Positions 1 to 12,260 of a DNA stretch of 64,000 nt are shown in pieces. A model generated the notes under the pieces. It was not told where the DNA came from. It did not search any database and was given only the letters and a program-made list of their open reading frames with translations. The stretch's first letter is position 1; every line of letters starts with the position of its first letter. This DNA comes from Tethya wilhelma (taxonomy: Eukaryota > Porifera > Demospongiae > Tethyida > Tethyidae). The stretch is from the NCBI GenBank assembly GCA_964030475.1, contig CAXIPT010000011.1, positions 2,243,780-2,307,779 of the forward strand, in the 5' to 3' direction. The translations under genes were made by a program, and so were the position numbers.

Positions 1-320
1 CAGCCTAATGGCAGATTTGGATGGTTCCATGTTGCAGTACCAGTGATACGATCTACATAATAGTGACGACCACTTTCTGTTTCGTGGACTTCCCAGCCCT
101 CTGGCAAGTTAGGATGAACCCAATCCGTTGTTGATTCCCATGGATTGCTGTGATCGACATGAATGAAACCATTTGGTGCTTCCGTCTTGTGTATCTCGAT
201 ATCCTTTCTTGGTACATATGGACATACCCTTGTTCTTGTATGTTCGTCACAATTTTGGATATATTCAAAATGACCCTCTTCTGTCAAACACATCTCCCAG
301 CCCTTTGGCAAGCTCGGGTC
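1..320 (-). CDS. WW-domain protein, internal exon (partial)
   Basis: The minus strand encodes a clear WW domain (LPEGWEVHETESGRHYYVD, then TGTATWNHPNLP), with both signature tryptophans, the central aromatic pair and the closing proline. Upstream is a degenerate unit that starts LPKGWEMCLTEEGHFEY and lacks the second tryptophan. The reading ends HPNLPLG at the window edge, so another WW unit may follow. The exon starts after a good acceptor (ttgttctatcag) at 320/321 and runs out of the window. WW domains bind proline-rich ligands such as PPxY. The parent protein cannot be named from one exon; tandem WW units occur in HECT ligases and adaptor proteins. Confidence 0.75.
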
Positions 321-2124
321 CTGATAGAACAATAACATAAAGTAAAGTGGAAACTCACATGTAGTCTACATGACCATTAACGGCATTATGACATTTCAAG
401 GGGGACTCTTGCTATGATCTGTTTGATATCAAGTAGACTTAGACTCTTAGTATAGTAAATAGTAGAACACAAAAGCGTGGCAGACTGAGTCAAGGAACCA
501 CTGAGTGTCAGATTATCGCGGACTAGACTGAGTCACGGTCACCCACAGACTGTGAACTGTGTTTTGTCAAGGCCGATCTATAGTCTCACAAAGCCAACTG
601 ATGCACGAAACCAACACTTTTATATCATGCAGGCTACATTTATTTCAATAATATCGGTTACTCACAGAGTAGAACATCTCTCCTAGTGAAACCATCTCAA
701 CCAAACATTGTTCTGCGCATTAATTAGAAAGCAATTTTTATGACGTGTCGACCCATTACCAGACCAGACTTGCACTGAGAGCTGAGAGTCATAAAAAGCA
801 TCAAATTATTAACAGCAAAATATCAAATAATTGACCAACAATAGGTAGAACAACAACATAGTAGCAACACAAATGACCATTATGTAGATGTCTCACAAAC
901 CTGGTGATGTGAAGTAAAGCGGAATTATCATCAAGTTGCCTCAGTGAGGTCAAACTAAATTGAACTGAAGCCCGGTCAGGGCGAGCCTCATTTTATGTAT
1001 GAAGTAAGTTAGTAGTTATGCAGAATCATAGTAAAATAACTTTACTCTCTGTATTATCCATCCTAGATATTAATTTTTAATTTTGTAGAGGCTTCATCTT
1101 AAAAGTGGCCAAGAAGGCTGAGTATAGTGAAGCGTTTGATCGGCCCAGATGAAAAGGGGATATCGAAACTGCCATCAATGAGTAGGCTCTCTTCAAGTTC
1201 AAGTGTTCCATCAGTCTAGTGAGTCTAGCTGACGGATCCGCAGTCTTAGAATGGATATCATGCAGCAACCATGACTCAATGCGGTACGTTTCATAATTAT
1301 TTTATGTTGGAATTAATTATTATTACCTTTTTATGTCAGAAAGTTAAATGATTCCCATCAGGTATGCACCAATACCATACTTGTTTAGTATACACTCAAG
1401 CTCCACCCATGAGCCACCCACTAAAGGCTGCATGATTGTTTAGGACTGGTCAATCTGTTTGAAGTAGTTTTGTGTCAGTTGTTCAATTCTTGTATGCATG
1501 TAGACATTCCTGATGAGAGGTGTGTGTGGCAGTGATATTATAAAAAATATATGCGTATATATCTGCATGTTGCATGGTCAATTCAGTGGCATCAAGATAT
1601 TGTACCATAAATCTGGAGATTTGTGCATGTTAGCTAATTCACTTTAATATTTTCCATGTTATCTATTTTTCGTGGTGTATAGTGAAAGAAATATATGTAG
1701 GAATGGGTCATTAATTTTATTTACTTTACTATCACATTTCATTGTTCCTGGTAACCTTAAACTGCGAAATATAAGCAACAGCAAAATTTTACACATTTAC
1801 GTAGTTGGAAAGTCAGAGGTCTGCTTGCTAAAGACTGACTTAAATTCTCTCATTGCTGCTGTGTATATAGGAATTTTCTTGGGACTATATAATAGTAACT
1901 ATATAACTCGAATATTCCGTTGCAAAATTGTAATTGTATAGTTTAATAAAATTAAACAAATTTACAGTGAGCTAGAAAAAATAGTAAAATAAAAACAGAG
2001 TCACAATAAATAATTATTATTAAATCTACATGTCCTATGCAATATCAACAAGATATTGTTTGCTTGTTTGTTGTTCTCCAGCTATCACAGTGTCTCCATT
2101 TGATAGTACTGTTAATAATTAAAA
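321..2124. other. No supported gene; presumed intron or 5' flank of the WW gene, then intergenic DNA
   Basis: AT-rich sequence. The open frames here (for example 1077-1268 and 1672-1941) are short, AT-driven and show no recognisable protein. I see no RNA gene or clear repeat. Confidence 0.5.
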
Positions 2125-4033
2125 TTAATTGTTACCAGCATAAACTAACCTGCATGTGGTTTTATTTCCACTACAACTACTCAACAGAGGTACTATAGGC
2201 TGCTGTTCTTCCTCAGTCTTCCAATCCTTGTCTTTCTCTCTCTTATTCTTCTCTCTTTGACCTCGAGACAGATTCCTTATCGTCTCATTCTCATCAGCCA
2301 CCACTGGTGAGAGGGGTTGGTACTCTTCAGGATGATAATATCGATGGGAAAATTGGTGTTGATCCTCCTCAGCAGTTTGTTGTAAAAGTACCTGTTTCAT
2401 TTTCTTTATCGCTGCTCTGAGACATCTCATGATCTTTGTAAGCTGAAGAAGTTTGTAGATCAGTAATAAAATGAACAACACGAGTGGAATGAAGGTGGCT
2501 ATGTAGATAGGATACGCTGGGTAGCCCAATTTAAGCACAACTACACAATACATTAATAAAAGAGTACATGTACTGTATAACATAGAATCAAGTATAGTGA
2601 AAAATTTATTCTTGTATGGTTGCAGTAGAGCAACTAGTAGGACAACTATTTCAGTAATAATCATTTTGGATAGGTAATGTGGAGTGATGAAAGTTAATCG
2701 ATAAGCAATAAACACTCCAGCAAACCAGCGATAGTCAGCTTCTCCATTGTTGCCATTCTTGAAGCTTTTCTGAAACACTTTTGTCACTTCTGTGAGCAGA
2801 CTATTGTTGAGCCGACAACAAGATAGCACTCGATGGAAGTGAGGATTTTGATAGAGTAACAGCACTATTACTGGGAGAAGTACGAATAGCACTGAAATAA
2901 TAATAGCCAAAATTGCATATGGTAAATGAGCTTGACTGAACATAGTTATAGATGGCTCAAAAAAAAGCACTGTTTCAAGCACTTGTCCACATCCATTGAT
3001 AGTGTGTACAGAACGGAGTAGATTTATTGAAGTAAACAAAATCTTACTGTATGACAAGAGTAGAAAGGTAGCAAATGTATTAATAACTGATCCTTTCAAA
3101 TCCCATGTTTTCCTAAGCACCAAAATGGCTTTCGAAAAGGTTTCCACATCCACATAAGAATTCTGTTTCCTCTGTCATGATATTCAATACAGTAATATAC
3201 AAAAGCTGTAAACAAGAGTGGATAAAATGCTACAACATAGTCTAGTGCTACAACTTGCAACATATTCATACTGGAACTAATGCAAAATGGAGGCAATAAT
3301 GCCCGAAAAACATCTAAGTTCCAAAGACCATAAAAACTAACTAGAAATTTGATAAAAGCACTCATTGAAAAGTGTGGATATTCAGTAGCAATATTTACAG
3401 TAGTCTGACATAGCATGATTATAATATTCATTGGTGGTGAAGTTGCATCAATTTTGAAACAAACAATTACAAGAAAAAAGATTGTTGAGGGGAAAAATAC
3501 AGCTGCTGCATATATTGCCCACCCATAGCCTCTATCAAAACATTTTACACAAATGGTCTTGTATGACATGACTGCAGGTCCTGTACCATTTTTACACTTG
3601 CTACATAGCAGCCCTTCTCGATTTAGTGGGCCACACATATTTTCATTCAGTTGAGACAAGTTATTGTGTATGGTGACTTGGTATCCAGTCAGGTTTAAGA
3701 AATTAAAAGGGCATGGACTGATGATTGTAACTCCTCCGGTTGCATTATATGTTAAACAACCAAGTGCACTGAATTCTGTGTTTTGTTTGTGGCATATTCT
3801 ACAAAAATAGCATCATCTTTTCCTAATACTGCAACATCACTGCTGCCACATTTACATGTCGTGTTCCCACTGTCATCTGTTGATGGTTGGAACCAATTTG
3901 GACAATCCAGCTTTTCTGCTAGTCCATGATTGAGGGTGCATTCACTAGAACTATTACCAAACTTAAAGCTGTATACTTGTGGAATTGTACACATTTGTAT
4001 AAGTAAAATTATCATCCAGATTTCTTTAAACAT
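2125..4033 (-). CDS. Copy A: Cys-rich multi-pass membrane protein, two frameshifts
   Basis: The ATG at 4033 is chosen because it opens a signal peptide (MFKEIWMIILLIQMCTIPQVYS); the longer frame starts with TTG. The ectodomain has a CPFNF motif and a core CGPLNREGLLCSKCKNGTG. Eight or so membrane segments follow, with the family blocks LLSYSK, FHRV, DYRWFAGV and LQPYKNK. The tail is charged and holds EEYQPLSP, whose YQPL fits a tyrosine sorting signal. Two one-base shifts break the frame, near 3791-3799 and in the A4 run at 3108-3111. If each were one missing base the protein would be 636 aa, almost the length of copy B. That favours recent decay or assembly error over an old pseudogene. It is a minus-strand neighbour and close paralogue of copy B; function unknown. 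Confidence 0.7.
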
Positions 4034-4609
4034 ACTGGCAGTCACTCTATTGTCATTCACAACTTCTTTGCTAATAATTATTTTCAAGCTATGAAATCCC
4101 TAGCTTTGTAACTTTGAATCTATAGCTATGTAAGTTATATCAGTGAGTCTGTTCATTATAGTGTTGCTATAATGGTTTATTTATACCATCCTTCTTGTTT
4201 GGGGTACTTTCAATGGATGGCTCTTAGCTAATTACTTTCAATTTTCTGACTATAGCTAAGATTCCAAATTAAGCTCAACACTAAATTGTAGTATGATAAT
4301 TCTTTGAGTATTATTATACACGTACGCTATAGCATGTGATAATTTATATGCACATGTTTCACAGGCATAACACATGCATATGTATATAACTTCAACTACT
4401 TTTTGAATACATTAATTGTTTTTACTAACAATTAACTTACTAAATGTTTTGAATGCATTGTTTTTCCAAAATGTGAAAGTTAACAAACTGATGAACTTTT
4501 CCCAAAAGAGGTCAGTGATATGTCACTATATTTGACCTGTAATAATGATAGAATTATACAGCTTTTTCCTGGATGCTTTCTGTGGACATTGTTGTAAGAC
4601 TTACACAAT

Positions 4610-4690
4610 AATATAAGTGTCTCATCAGCCACCATGCACTCGTGAGAGGGGTTGGTGTACTCTTCTGGGTGATATATAATTGTCCACCTA
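4610..4690 (-). pseudogene. Relic of the tail of a copy A/B-type membrane gene
   Basis: The plus strand reads ctcatcagccacca, then gtgagaggggttggt and actcttctgggtgat. This closely follows the tail coding region of copies A and B (around 2290-2330 and 6750-6800) but with inserted bases. Only about 80 bp is recognisable. Confidence 0.55.
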
Positions 4691-4776
4691 TTATAAAATA
4701 TTCCACGGAAATTGATATGGTCTTATATGTGCCTATGCAGACCAATTTGCTGTTTGTTTATATGCTTTAAGAAAGC

Positions 4777-5430
4777 ATGGAATTAAAAAAGGTTCTGTTA
4801 TCAATTCATTTGCCAGCTTCTTACTTTATTGTACTGCATGATATTGTGTTCACTTCAAAAAACTTGCTTCGTGAAACATCTAGTTACAATGGATGTGGAG
4901 ATTTACTGAATAATGTTTTGTATTATGATCCTAATGTCACCTTCCTAAGTCGAAGTCACTTGTCTTGAACTTTTTATTCGTAATAGTTCCAACTGTATGT
5001 GTTATTTTTCCAATAATTATGTTACTTTTTATCAAAATATTCACTTTAATCGCTTGTTGACATGTTGTCGACTTAAGAAAATTACCCTAATAACCAAAGT
5101 GACGAAAACTTTCCAAGAGTTACAAGAGTGGCAATGATGGTGAACCAGACTATCGTTGTTTGCTGGAGTCTATGTACTCTTAGACTATCGAATTCTGTAC
5201 TATAATATTATTATTCCAACAAATCTATCTGTTATTGTGATAAGTGGAATGACTGTGTTAACTTGTTAGTTGCACTATTGCAGCCCTGCGAAGTTAAGTT
5301 TTCCCCCATATTGGATGCCATATCTATACTATTGTATTCATAATATCTTTACTATTTTACCAGATTATTCAGCCTGCCCAGTTCTTTTCATCGTTACTCT
5401 ACCCTTTGTATACTTTACATTGTAAATGAC
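4777..5430 (+). pseudogene. Relic of the membrane-protein family, plus strand
   Basis: The first frame encodes SYNGCGDLLNNVLYYDP and NVTFLSRSHL, matching the family segment YNGCGEVVGRVLFFEPSMTFFSRDHLPY of copy B. Further fragments in shifted frames correspond to the FHRV loop, the lysine/asparagine-rich stretch before YRWFAG, and the LQPYKKK block. Many stops and indels show an old dead copy, opposite in strand to A and B. Confidence 0.65.
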
Positions 5431-6045
5431 ATACAAATTAAGTATTGGATACGTTAATAGTTACTAAAGTACTGCAAAGCCTTAATTGCGAAAGTTATAC
5501 ACCTTTTGTTACACAAAGATGATTAGCATGATGATTCCTTTTCGTACCAGTTTTATCACGATGATCCTGTATGAAATGTACCATGCAGGAACAAATTTTT
5601 GATGAGGATAGTGAACTTTAAAAAGGTTCTTTACCTCTAGAGTATTAGTAACTGAATAATAATTTCATTAGTTTAACAACTAATACATGTTGCTAGGTTT
5701 GTATATAATTTTATGCATAATATTATTATTGTAATTCCTGTTTGTTTTAAATTTAGTTTTGGTGGCTTTAAATTTATTAGTTTCAGTTTGTTGACTGTTT
5801 AAGAAGTTTAAATTGCCCAATCAACAATTATGCAAGCAAAACAATTATGTGTGATCTCACCATTATACTGATAGCTATATATATAGTGATACATGCATGT
5901 ATTAGTGAATTAGTTATGGTAATGTCTTCAACAACTCACTTTCTGTTTTGAATATGTAAGTTTTACTTTTCCAAACTTATGGTGTTTTTCCTCAAAGAGA
6001 ACAATTATATAATTATTGTTTTGTTGTTTATTTAGCTGATCAATA

Positions 6046-6200
6046 TTGACTGTTATACCTGCACTCTTACAGCCCTACAATTCAAAGTTGAGGTTTTTCC
6101 CATATTGTGTGATTCCATTATTGGGGGTGTTTAAACTTTGCTGGATGCATAATTATATTTACTTTATTGCTATTGAGTGCATTAAATTAAGATCTACAAA
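6046..6200 (+). pseudogene. Small relic of the membrane-protein family
   Basis: The frame starting here reads ALLQPYNSKLRFFPY, which resembles the LLQPYKNKFFTILDS block of copy A. The match covers only one membrane-loop block, so this is a fragment or a second piece of the preceding relic. Confidence 0.4.
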
Positions 6201-6604
6201 GCCTCTGTGTTACACAAAGAAGATTAGCATGGTTTTCTATTGTATTGGTTTAGTCATTCTCACTGCATGATGAGCACAAACTGTACACCTATTCAGTAAT
6301 AATTATAATGTTAATCTAAGGACAGCAACCGTCAAGGATCTTTGCCTGAAGAAAATTATATATAGTTTATATGAGGGAGTATGGTTGGAGTATAAACTAT
6401 TGATGGTATAGCTAGACCACTTTTATTGATATTAATTAAAAATTAATAAAATTGTATTCAATTTGATTCCATGTGGCGTATATTGCACTATTTACATGTA
6501 GTTTAACTTGTCAATCAAAGCATGCATGTAGATACACGACTAAAAATAAAAACTTTGTCATGATTATTATTAAAGTTTATTGTAGTTGGTGAAAATTGAA
6601 TCAG

Positions 6605-8519
6605 TTAAACTGTCTTGTATTGCTTAAAACAATTTTTGTTTTCACAACCAGTCAACAGGGGTTGTTCTTCCTCTGAGTCAGTCTTCCCATCCAATTCTTT
6701 CTCTCTCTTACTCCTCTCTCTTTGACCTCGAGACAGAGTCCTTGTCTCATTCTCATCAGCCACCACTGGTGAGAGAGGTTGGTACTCTTCAGGATGATAA
6801 TATCGATAGGAAAATTGGTGTTGATCCTCCTCAGCAGTTTGTCGTAAAAGTACTTGTTTTGTTTTCATAATAACTGCTTCACAGCATATTTTTGACTTGA
6901 TGATGTTTAGCAGTTTGTATGAAACTAACAGAATAAAGTACCCGAATGGAATGAATACAAACACTGATACTGGCTCAAGAGGATAGCTGCTGTTTTGTTC
7001 TACTGCAGTGTACGTATAAATAATTGTAAAAGTAAAGATACTAAGCAAAACACAATCCACTGAGGAAAAGATCTTTTTCTTATATGGCTGCAAATAGGCA
7101 ATAAGCAATGCGATTGTTCCACTAATGGCAATCATGAAAATAAAATAGGGTACAATATACGTGATTCGACTTAAAACATATACTCCAGCAAACCAGCGAT
7201 AGTCAGGTTCTCCATTATTGCCATTCTTAAAGCTTTTCTGAAACACTTTCGTCACTTCTGCGAGCAAGCTATTTTCTAGCCGAAAACAAGATAACACTCG
7301 ATGAAAGTGGGGGTTTTGATAGAATAACAGGACGATCACTGGGAAAACTACGAATATTACTGGAATAATGATAGCCACAATTGCATAAGGTAAATGATCT
7401 CGACTGAAAAATGTCATTGACGGCTCAAAAAAGAGCACTCTTCCAACTACTTCTCCGCATCCATTGTAGGTTTTTATGGAATAAAGTAAATTTATTGAAG
7501 TAAATATAATCTTGCAGTATGAAAGAAGCAAGAAACTTGCAAATGCATTGATAACTGAACCTTTAAAATCCCAGACTCTTCGAATTTTCCAAAACAATAT
7601 CCCAAATGGTTTCCAAATACACAAAAGAAATCGATTTCCTCTGTCATGAGATTGAACACAGTAGTAAACCAAGGCTGTGAAAAGTAGAGGATAAATTGCA
7701 ATGATGTAGTCTAACATTATAGCCTGTAGTGTGTTCAGATTCGAGCTTAAACAAAATTTAAATGGCAGAAATCGAAGTAAATCCAAGTTCCAAATTCCAT
7801 AAAAATTTAGAACTATCCATCCAAATGGTGTATCAATGTGCAAGATATTCAGAGCAAAAGATGGGGCAAGAGTGAAGATGCTGACGGAAAGTTGGCTTAA
7901 CAAAATAAACATATTCATCGATGGCGAGGTGATGTCAATTTTGAAACAAGCAATGATCAAAAAGAAAAATGTAGTTAGTAGAAAAACAATTGCCAAATGG
8001 TATATTATCCCTCTATATTGGCTGCCAGTACAATCCACACAATCCATTTTGTATCTCAGTATTGATGGTCCTGTGCCGTTTTTACACTTACTGCAAAGTG
8101 GTCCATCACGATTTACCGGTCCACACATTTTAGCATTCAGCATAGACAAGTTATTCCGTACAGTGACTAGGAATCCTGCAAAACCAGTTGGTTTTAAGTA
8201 ATTGAATGGACAATTACTTGCAATTGCTGTGCCTTTTGTTTTCATCGTAAGTGAGGCAAGTGAGTACACCGAATTCAGTGTTGAGTTTATTGCATTTGAA
8301 ATAAATGCCATTGGCTCTCATTGAAATGTCTTCGCCACATACACAACCTTCGGTAGTCTCATTAGATGGTTTGAACCAATTGGGACAGTCGAGTTTTTCA
8401 GCCATTCTATCCTTGAGGGTACAATAATCAGACCTATTTCCAAACTCAGAACTGCATACTTGTGAAATCAGACATACTCCAAGGCCGAATACTAAAGCTG
8501 ACTTGAATTTTAAAGACAT
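6605..8519 (-). CDS. Copy B: Cys-rich multi-pass membrane protein, one frameshift
   Basis: The ATG at 8519 opens a signal peptide (MSLKFKSALVFGLGVCLIS); the longer frame begins with GTG. The ectodomain holds DCPNWF, CPFNYL and the core CGPVNRDGPLCSKCKNGTG. About eight membrane segments follow, with conserved NFYGIWNLD, ASFLLLSYCK, FYQNPHFHRV, DYRWFAGVYVLSR and LQPYKKK. The tail repeats the EEYQPLSPVV block of copy A. One single-base shift at 8233-8242, in an A-rich stretch, separates the N-terminal 90 or so residues from the rest. Correcting it gives about 637 aa, matching copy A. Single exon. Probably a recent gene with one lesion or base-call error; function unknown. Confidence 0.75.
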
Positions 8520-8837
8520 TGTCCTATGTATAATTATATTTCTCCTGATAAAGTTCACGTGAAATGAATCAGCTAACTGTATAGTCTGAAGCTGTGATTG
8601 ATCGATAATAATTGCATTACCATTATTATGATTGTGCCTATAATAATTATATTATAATATTATGTTTTGTTTGATCTCAAATCTGTGCATTGACTGTTTA
8701 AAGAAAATAAAACCACAGACTAAAGTTTGTTTAGTTCATCAATACTTTCTTGTTTGGAAAAGATCTAAGTTTACATAACATTTTGGAAACTGCTTCCCAA
8801 AGTTTATTTTGTTTTTCTATTGGGCAATGTAAATCAC

Positions 8838-9242
8838 ACAAGTAGCAAAAATTTCAAAAAAATAATCAGTGTAGGAATGGGCAGTGCTCTAAAAAGTATT
8901 GGAACAAGGCATGTCTCAATTTTGGGCACATGACTACTTCATTTTCATTTTCGATCCCTCAATTATTATCGTAAATGGTTCCACAATTATCTGCATGTAG
9001 ATGAATTTATCAGCAACAGTATCACATACTAATGGTTCAAATTTCTGCCAGTCTTATCACTTGGCTAAATAGTGGAATGAAGTATAGCAGGCAGGATTAG
9101 ATTATACTGGCCAAGACTTGAACACAAAAAAAATGAAGTAGTCATGTGCCCGAAATTGAGACATGCCTTGTTCCAATACTTTTTAGAGCACTGCCCATTC
9201 CTACACTGATTATTTTTTTGAAATTTTTGCTACTTGTTCATT
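8838..9242. mobile_element. Foldback element with roughly 110-bp inverted arms
   Basis: The left arm (about 8838-8953) and right arm (about 9126-9242) are near-perfect reverse complements; the right arm reads gaagtagtcatgtgcc near its inner end and the left arm ends gggcacatgactacttc. About 170 bp of unrelated AT-rich DNA lies between. There is no coding capacity. I could not fix a target duplication. A MITE-like foldback element is the simplest reading. Confidence 0.75.
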
Positions 9243-9309
9243 CACTTTTTTCAACACTACAGTGTGAAGACTGTTAGAGACTGGTTAGTCCCTACAAAAA
9301 GCTTGAGTA

Positions 9310-9850
9310 GCAGCTATATGCATTGTAATGCTAGAGTAACTAATGCGCATGCGCGTTAAATGCCACGTGGCTAGATAATGAGTGACCTTTGAACTCTACC
9401 TACAAGAAGATTGCTACGTTGAAGTACGTGAATTTATATGCTAAGTTTCAAAGCTTTCTAGTTTTTGTTTAGGCATATTTGTGATGAAAACGAGTGTCAA
9501 GGGATGTAGTTCCCTTGAAAAGGGCTAACCTTGTGCTGTCAAAGTTGGCTCCACACTTTCTGGTTCTCTGGAAACCGTGTTCAAGTAAGTCAGTCAGTAC
9601 GTACGTACGTACGTACGTAAGTACGTTAGGAGAACAAGAGTGGCACTGTTGTGGCTTCCCACTAGCGCTCTCTACGAGTGTCCAGTAAAGTTTCTGTGTG
9701 TTTCAGGCCTTGCATGCAGTTGGTAATCTGTCGGGGAGAGACTTTGAGCAAGTTTGAGGGCTTAACTTTGTTTTGCTAGATTTTTATGGTGGTAAACATT
9801 TTGTATTGGGTCTATGAGACATGTGGCCCATTCCTACTATACGTACTACC
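9310..9850 (+). repeat. Dispersed repeat, copy 1
   Basis: This stretch matches, in reverse orientation, the segment at 36110-37060. Shared blocks include ctttctagtttttgtttagg, gtcaaagttggctc and cccattcctactatacgta. The copies are diverged and differ by insertions. The short open frame at 9494 (VVPLKRANLVLSKLAPHFLV) lies inside it and is not called as a gene. Confidence 0.65.
9597..9630. repeat. (GTAC)n self-complementary tetranucleotide repeat
   Basis: A run of about six gtac units; each unit is its own reverse complement, so the run can fold back. It sits inside the dispersed repeat. Confidence 0.85.
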
Positions 9851-11356
9851 GTACGTATGATAATAATTGTCAACATAATAGTCTTTACATGCATTTTCAG
9901 ATAACAGAGCTATCGATGTGTGCATGTACTGGTGTTCATTCTCCATCAACTGAAAGAGAGCAGACTGATCTCTAATTGCAGAGGATCCACTCTATATATG
10001 CATATCCCTCACCACCAGGTATGGATGGTGCATGGCCATGGACATCAATTTTAATACTGCAACCAAATGAATATGTCCATACATGCAGTCTAATTTATCC
10101 ACCTTTTAAAAAATTCAGTGGAAAAACTTCTGAGATCTTGCTAAGATTCAAACCCAGCCCTAGCTACGTCTTTCGAATTCTCGAATGCGCTTAGTACAGA
10201 TCGAACTATTATATAATACTAGAACTAGCTCATAGGCCCATCATCATTATAATGCCTGTATTACATGTTTTCCTATGTGTTCGTATCTGTGTATATATTG
10301 AAGAAAGTGAGTGTTGTCGTGATTGTACTGTAAACTACCTGTTTCTGTGGACCAACTGTTTTGTCGGCTAGCCTATTGTGGGCTTTTCTCAACTGGTTCA
10401 TACTGACTGTAAGATATCATTTACATTCTCATGCATACACTCACCTCACATGCAAGCTTAAGCTAGCAAGATTACACAGAATTGTTGGAAGACATCAGTT
10501 ATGATGGCATAATGCCATTGCATGTATCCTTGGTTGCCAATTAGTCCATCATTGCTGCCAACATAATACTCCTCTGTATTTAACACATGTATTCAGTACC
10601 TGAATTAAGGACTTAACAGCTTTACAGATCTTGGACTCAATCTTGGTGAAGTGCAAAACACTCGTTGCAATTAAGTGATGATGGTTCGTCCATGGATATC
10701 ACCATTAATGTTTAATATGTACCATTCAATAGTCTGGTTTTTCTAGCAAAATGCACTATATTATATAAAACAATTATTTTTCTTCTCTTTTTTTTTTGTT
10801 TGGGCTAGGTAGAAAAAACTTTCAGTGTTGTACAAACAGAAAGGAAGGTAACCATAATAATATTAGTGCTGTGAGACCCAGAGATTTTGTGTGTAATATT
10901 TATACAGGAATCAGTACATGCATACAGTGATAATGATTGCGATAATGAATGCCAGGGTAACTCTCATGATAGCAACTGCATAATAAAACGCTGACACCAT
11001 CGATGAGCATTAATTACGACTGTGTATGCATGCATGCACTGATGTGTGTGTGTGTGTGCGTGTGCGTGTGTGTGTGTCATACCGCATGTGGTGTCGATAA
11101 TCTGTTGTAACTTGGTCAGCTAGTGCTGATGGTTCAATTCTGAAGCTCATGTACACACAGGTTAAACATAATTATAGTAATTGAAACAAAAATAAGCTCA
11201 AAATTTAGGGGGAACAACACAAAATGTACAGGTATATTAAATTATACACAAATTGAGTCTTTATTATTGTTCTCAATGCTAAAGTTCTACTTATCAAACA
11301 AAAATTAATGCACAATAAATGAGTCTCACTTCAGCCTAGTCTTGTACGTCACTCTA
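9851..11356. other. Intergenic, no supported gene
   Basis: AT-rich DNA with a short imperfect (TG)n tract at 11041-11078. Open frames are short and unconvincing. The right part is the 3' flank of the minus-strand SecA-like gene. Confidence 0.5.
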
Positions 11357-11815
11357 CTATTCTCTAATTTTACGCACTTGTGCTATACGTTGCTTCATTC
11401 TAGCTTCAATTCCATGAACAACCCTTTTAGTTACTTCTGAATAATTTTTGTTTGGGTCATTAACTTTGTGTAACAATGGCCTGATGTGCTGTAGATTTGC
11501 TTGAAGTATTTCAATCATAAAGCTCTTGTCATATTTTTCTCCAAGGGAGCGTTCTTCAGGTTTTAGAATTAGTGCCTTGAGAATATATTTCTTTTTTTTC
11601 CCTGTTAGCCTTGGCACCAAGAGCCTGAAGGTTTAATTGGGAGTTGGAAAGGGTTTTGAGTTCTTCAAATGCTCTTCGAGTGATGCGGATGTTCAAATGA
11701 TTCATTTCATACGTGAATTCCTGTAGTTCTACTATGTGATCGGCATGTTGACCACGACGAGTCTTAACACGATTACGATACTGTGAATCCCTTAGCATGG
11801 GTGTTCTATATTCTC
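11357..11815 (-). CDS. SecA-like gene, last exon: HNH-like C-terminal domain
   Basis: An acceptor (tgtatatatag) at 11815/11816 joins in exact phase to the donor at 12261/12260, giving IKGEYRTPMLRDSQYR. The exon then reads RRGQHADHIVELQ, where the D-H-I-V-E-L-Q pattern resembles the HNH/toxin-type nuclease motif found at the ends of bacterial polymorphic toxins and some invertebrate SecA-like proteins. A basic helical tail ends at 11357. An A8 run at 11592-11599 splits the exon into two frames (one base off), so the last 75 or so residues need a shift to be read. Whether a functional nuclease is made is unknown: only one histidine motif is obvious. Confidence 0.6.
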
Positions 11816-11904
11816 CTATATATACATGAAAAGATAAAAAAAGATACTTACATCATTTTAGTTGAGCCTGCAATGTTATTATGTTTATAGCAAGACCCAT
11901 ACTA

Positions 11905-12110
11905 CCGTATAGCGGGTAAATTTGGCAGGCTTAAAATTTGGCGAATTCCCATTTTGGGATTATTGGCGATTTTTAATTTGGCGATTCAATTCCGTACACT
12001 GCACAGTTTATATGGGCGCACGTGCATATTAAACTGTTTGGCGATTTGAAGAATAATTCGCCAATTCGCCAAATTTAATTCTCGCCAAGTTTACTCGCTA
12101 TATGGTATTA
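11905..12110. mobile_element. MITE-like element with TACCGTATA-type ends, in the intron
   Basis: The left end is taccgtatagcgggtaaatt and the right end is a near reverse complement (tttactcgctatatggta). Internal ggcgatt/aattcgcc blocks also form inverted repeats. It lies within the 445-bp intron of the SecA-like gene. A related element with stronger termini is at 45510-45719. Confidence 0.6.
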
Positions 12111-12260
12111 TAATGGATACACTATTTATTGAAGGTGCTTAAAGTTACATGTATTACGAGTGTAGATGCATGCCTATGCATGCATGTATATTTCTAACAA
12201 TCATGCACATAATTCAGTAGTAATATTATATTGCTAACTTGTAATTTTAATTTCTCTCAC

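Noticed and set aside
1672..1941. 89-residue frame in AT-rich DNA
   Set aside because: Composition-driven, with no homology, signal or conserved neighbour.
3096..3160. Programmed -1 frameshifting in copy A
   Set aside because: No in-frame slippery heptamer precedes the shift, the paralogue copy B has no shift at this place, and the lesion is in an A run.
9597..9630. CRISPR-like or regulatory array
   Set aside because: It is a simple GTAC repeat with no spacers; no CRISPR structure exists in this eukaryotic window.
9494..9688. Small gene in the 9310-9850 repeat
   Set aside because: Although the matching DNA recurs at 36110-37060, the peptide is not preserved in frame there.
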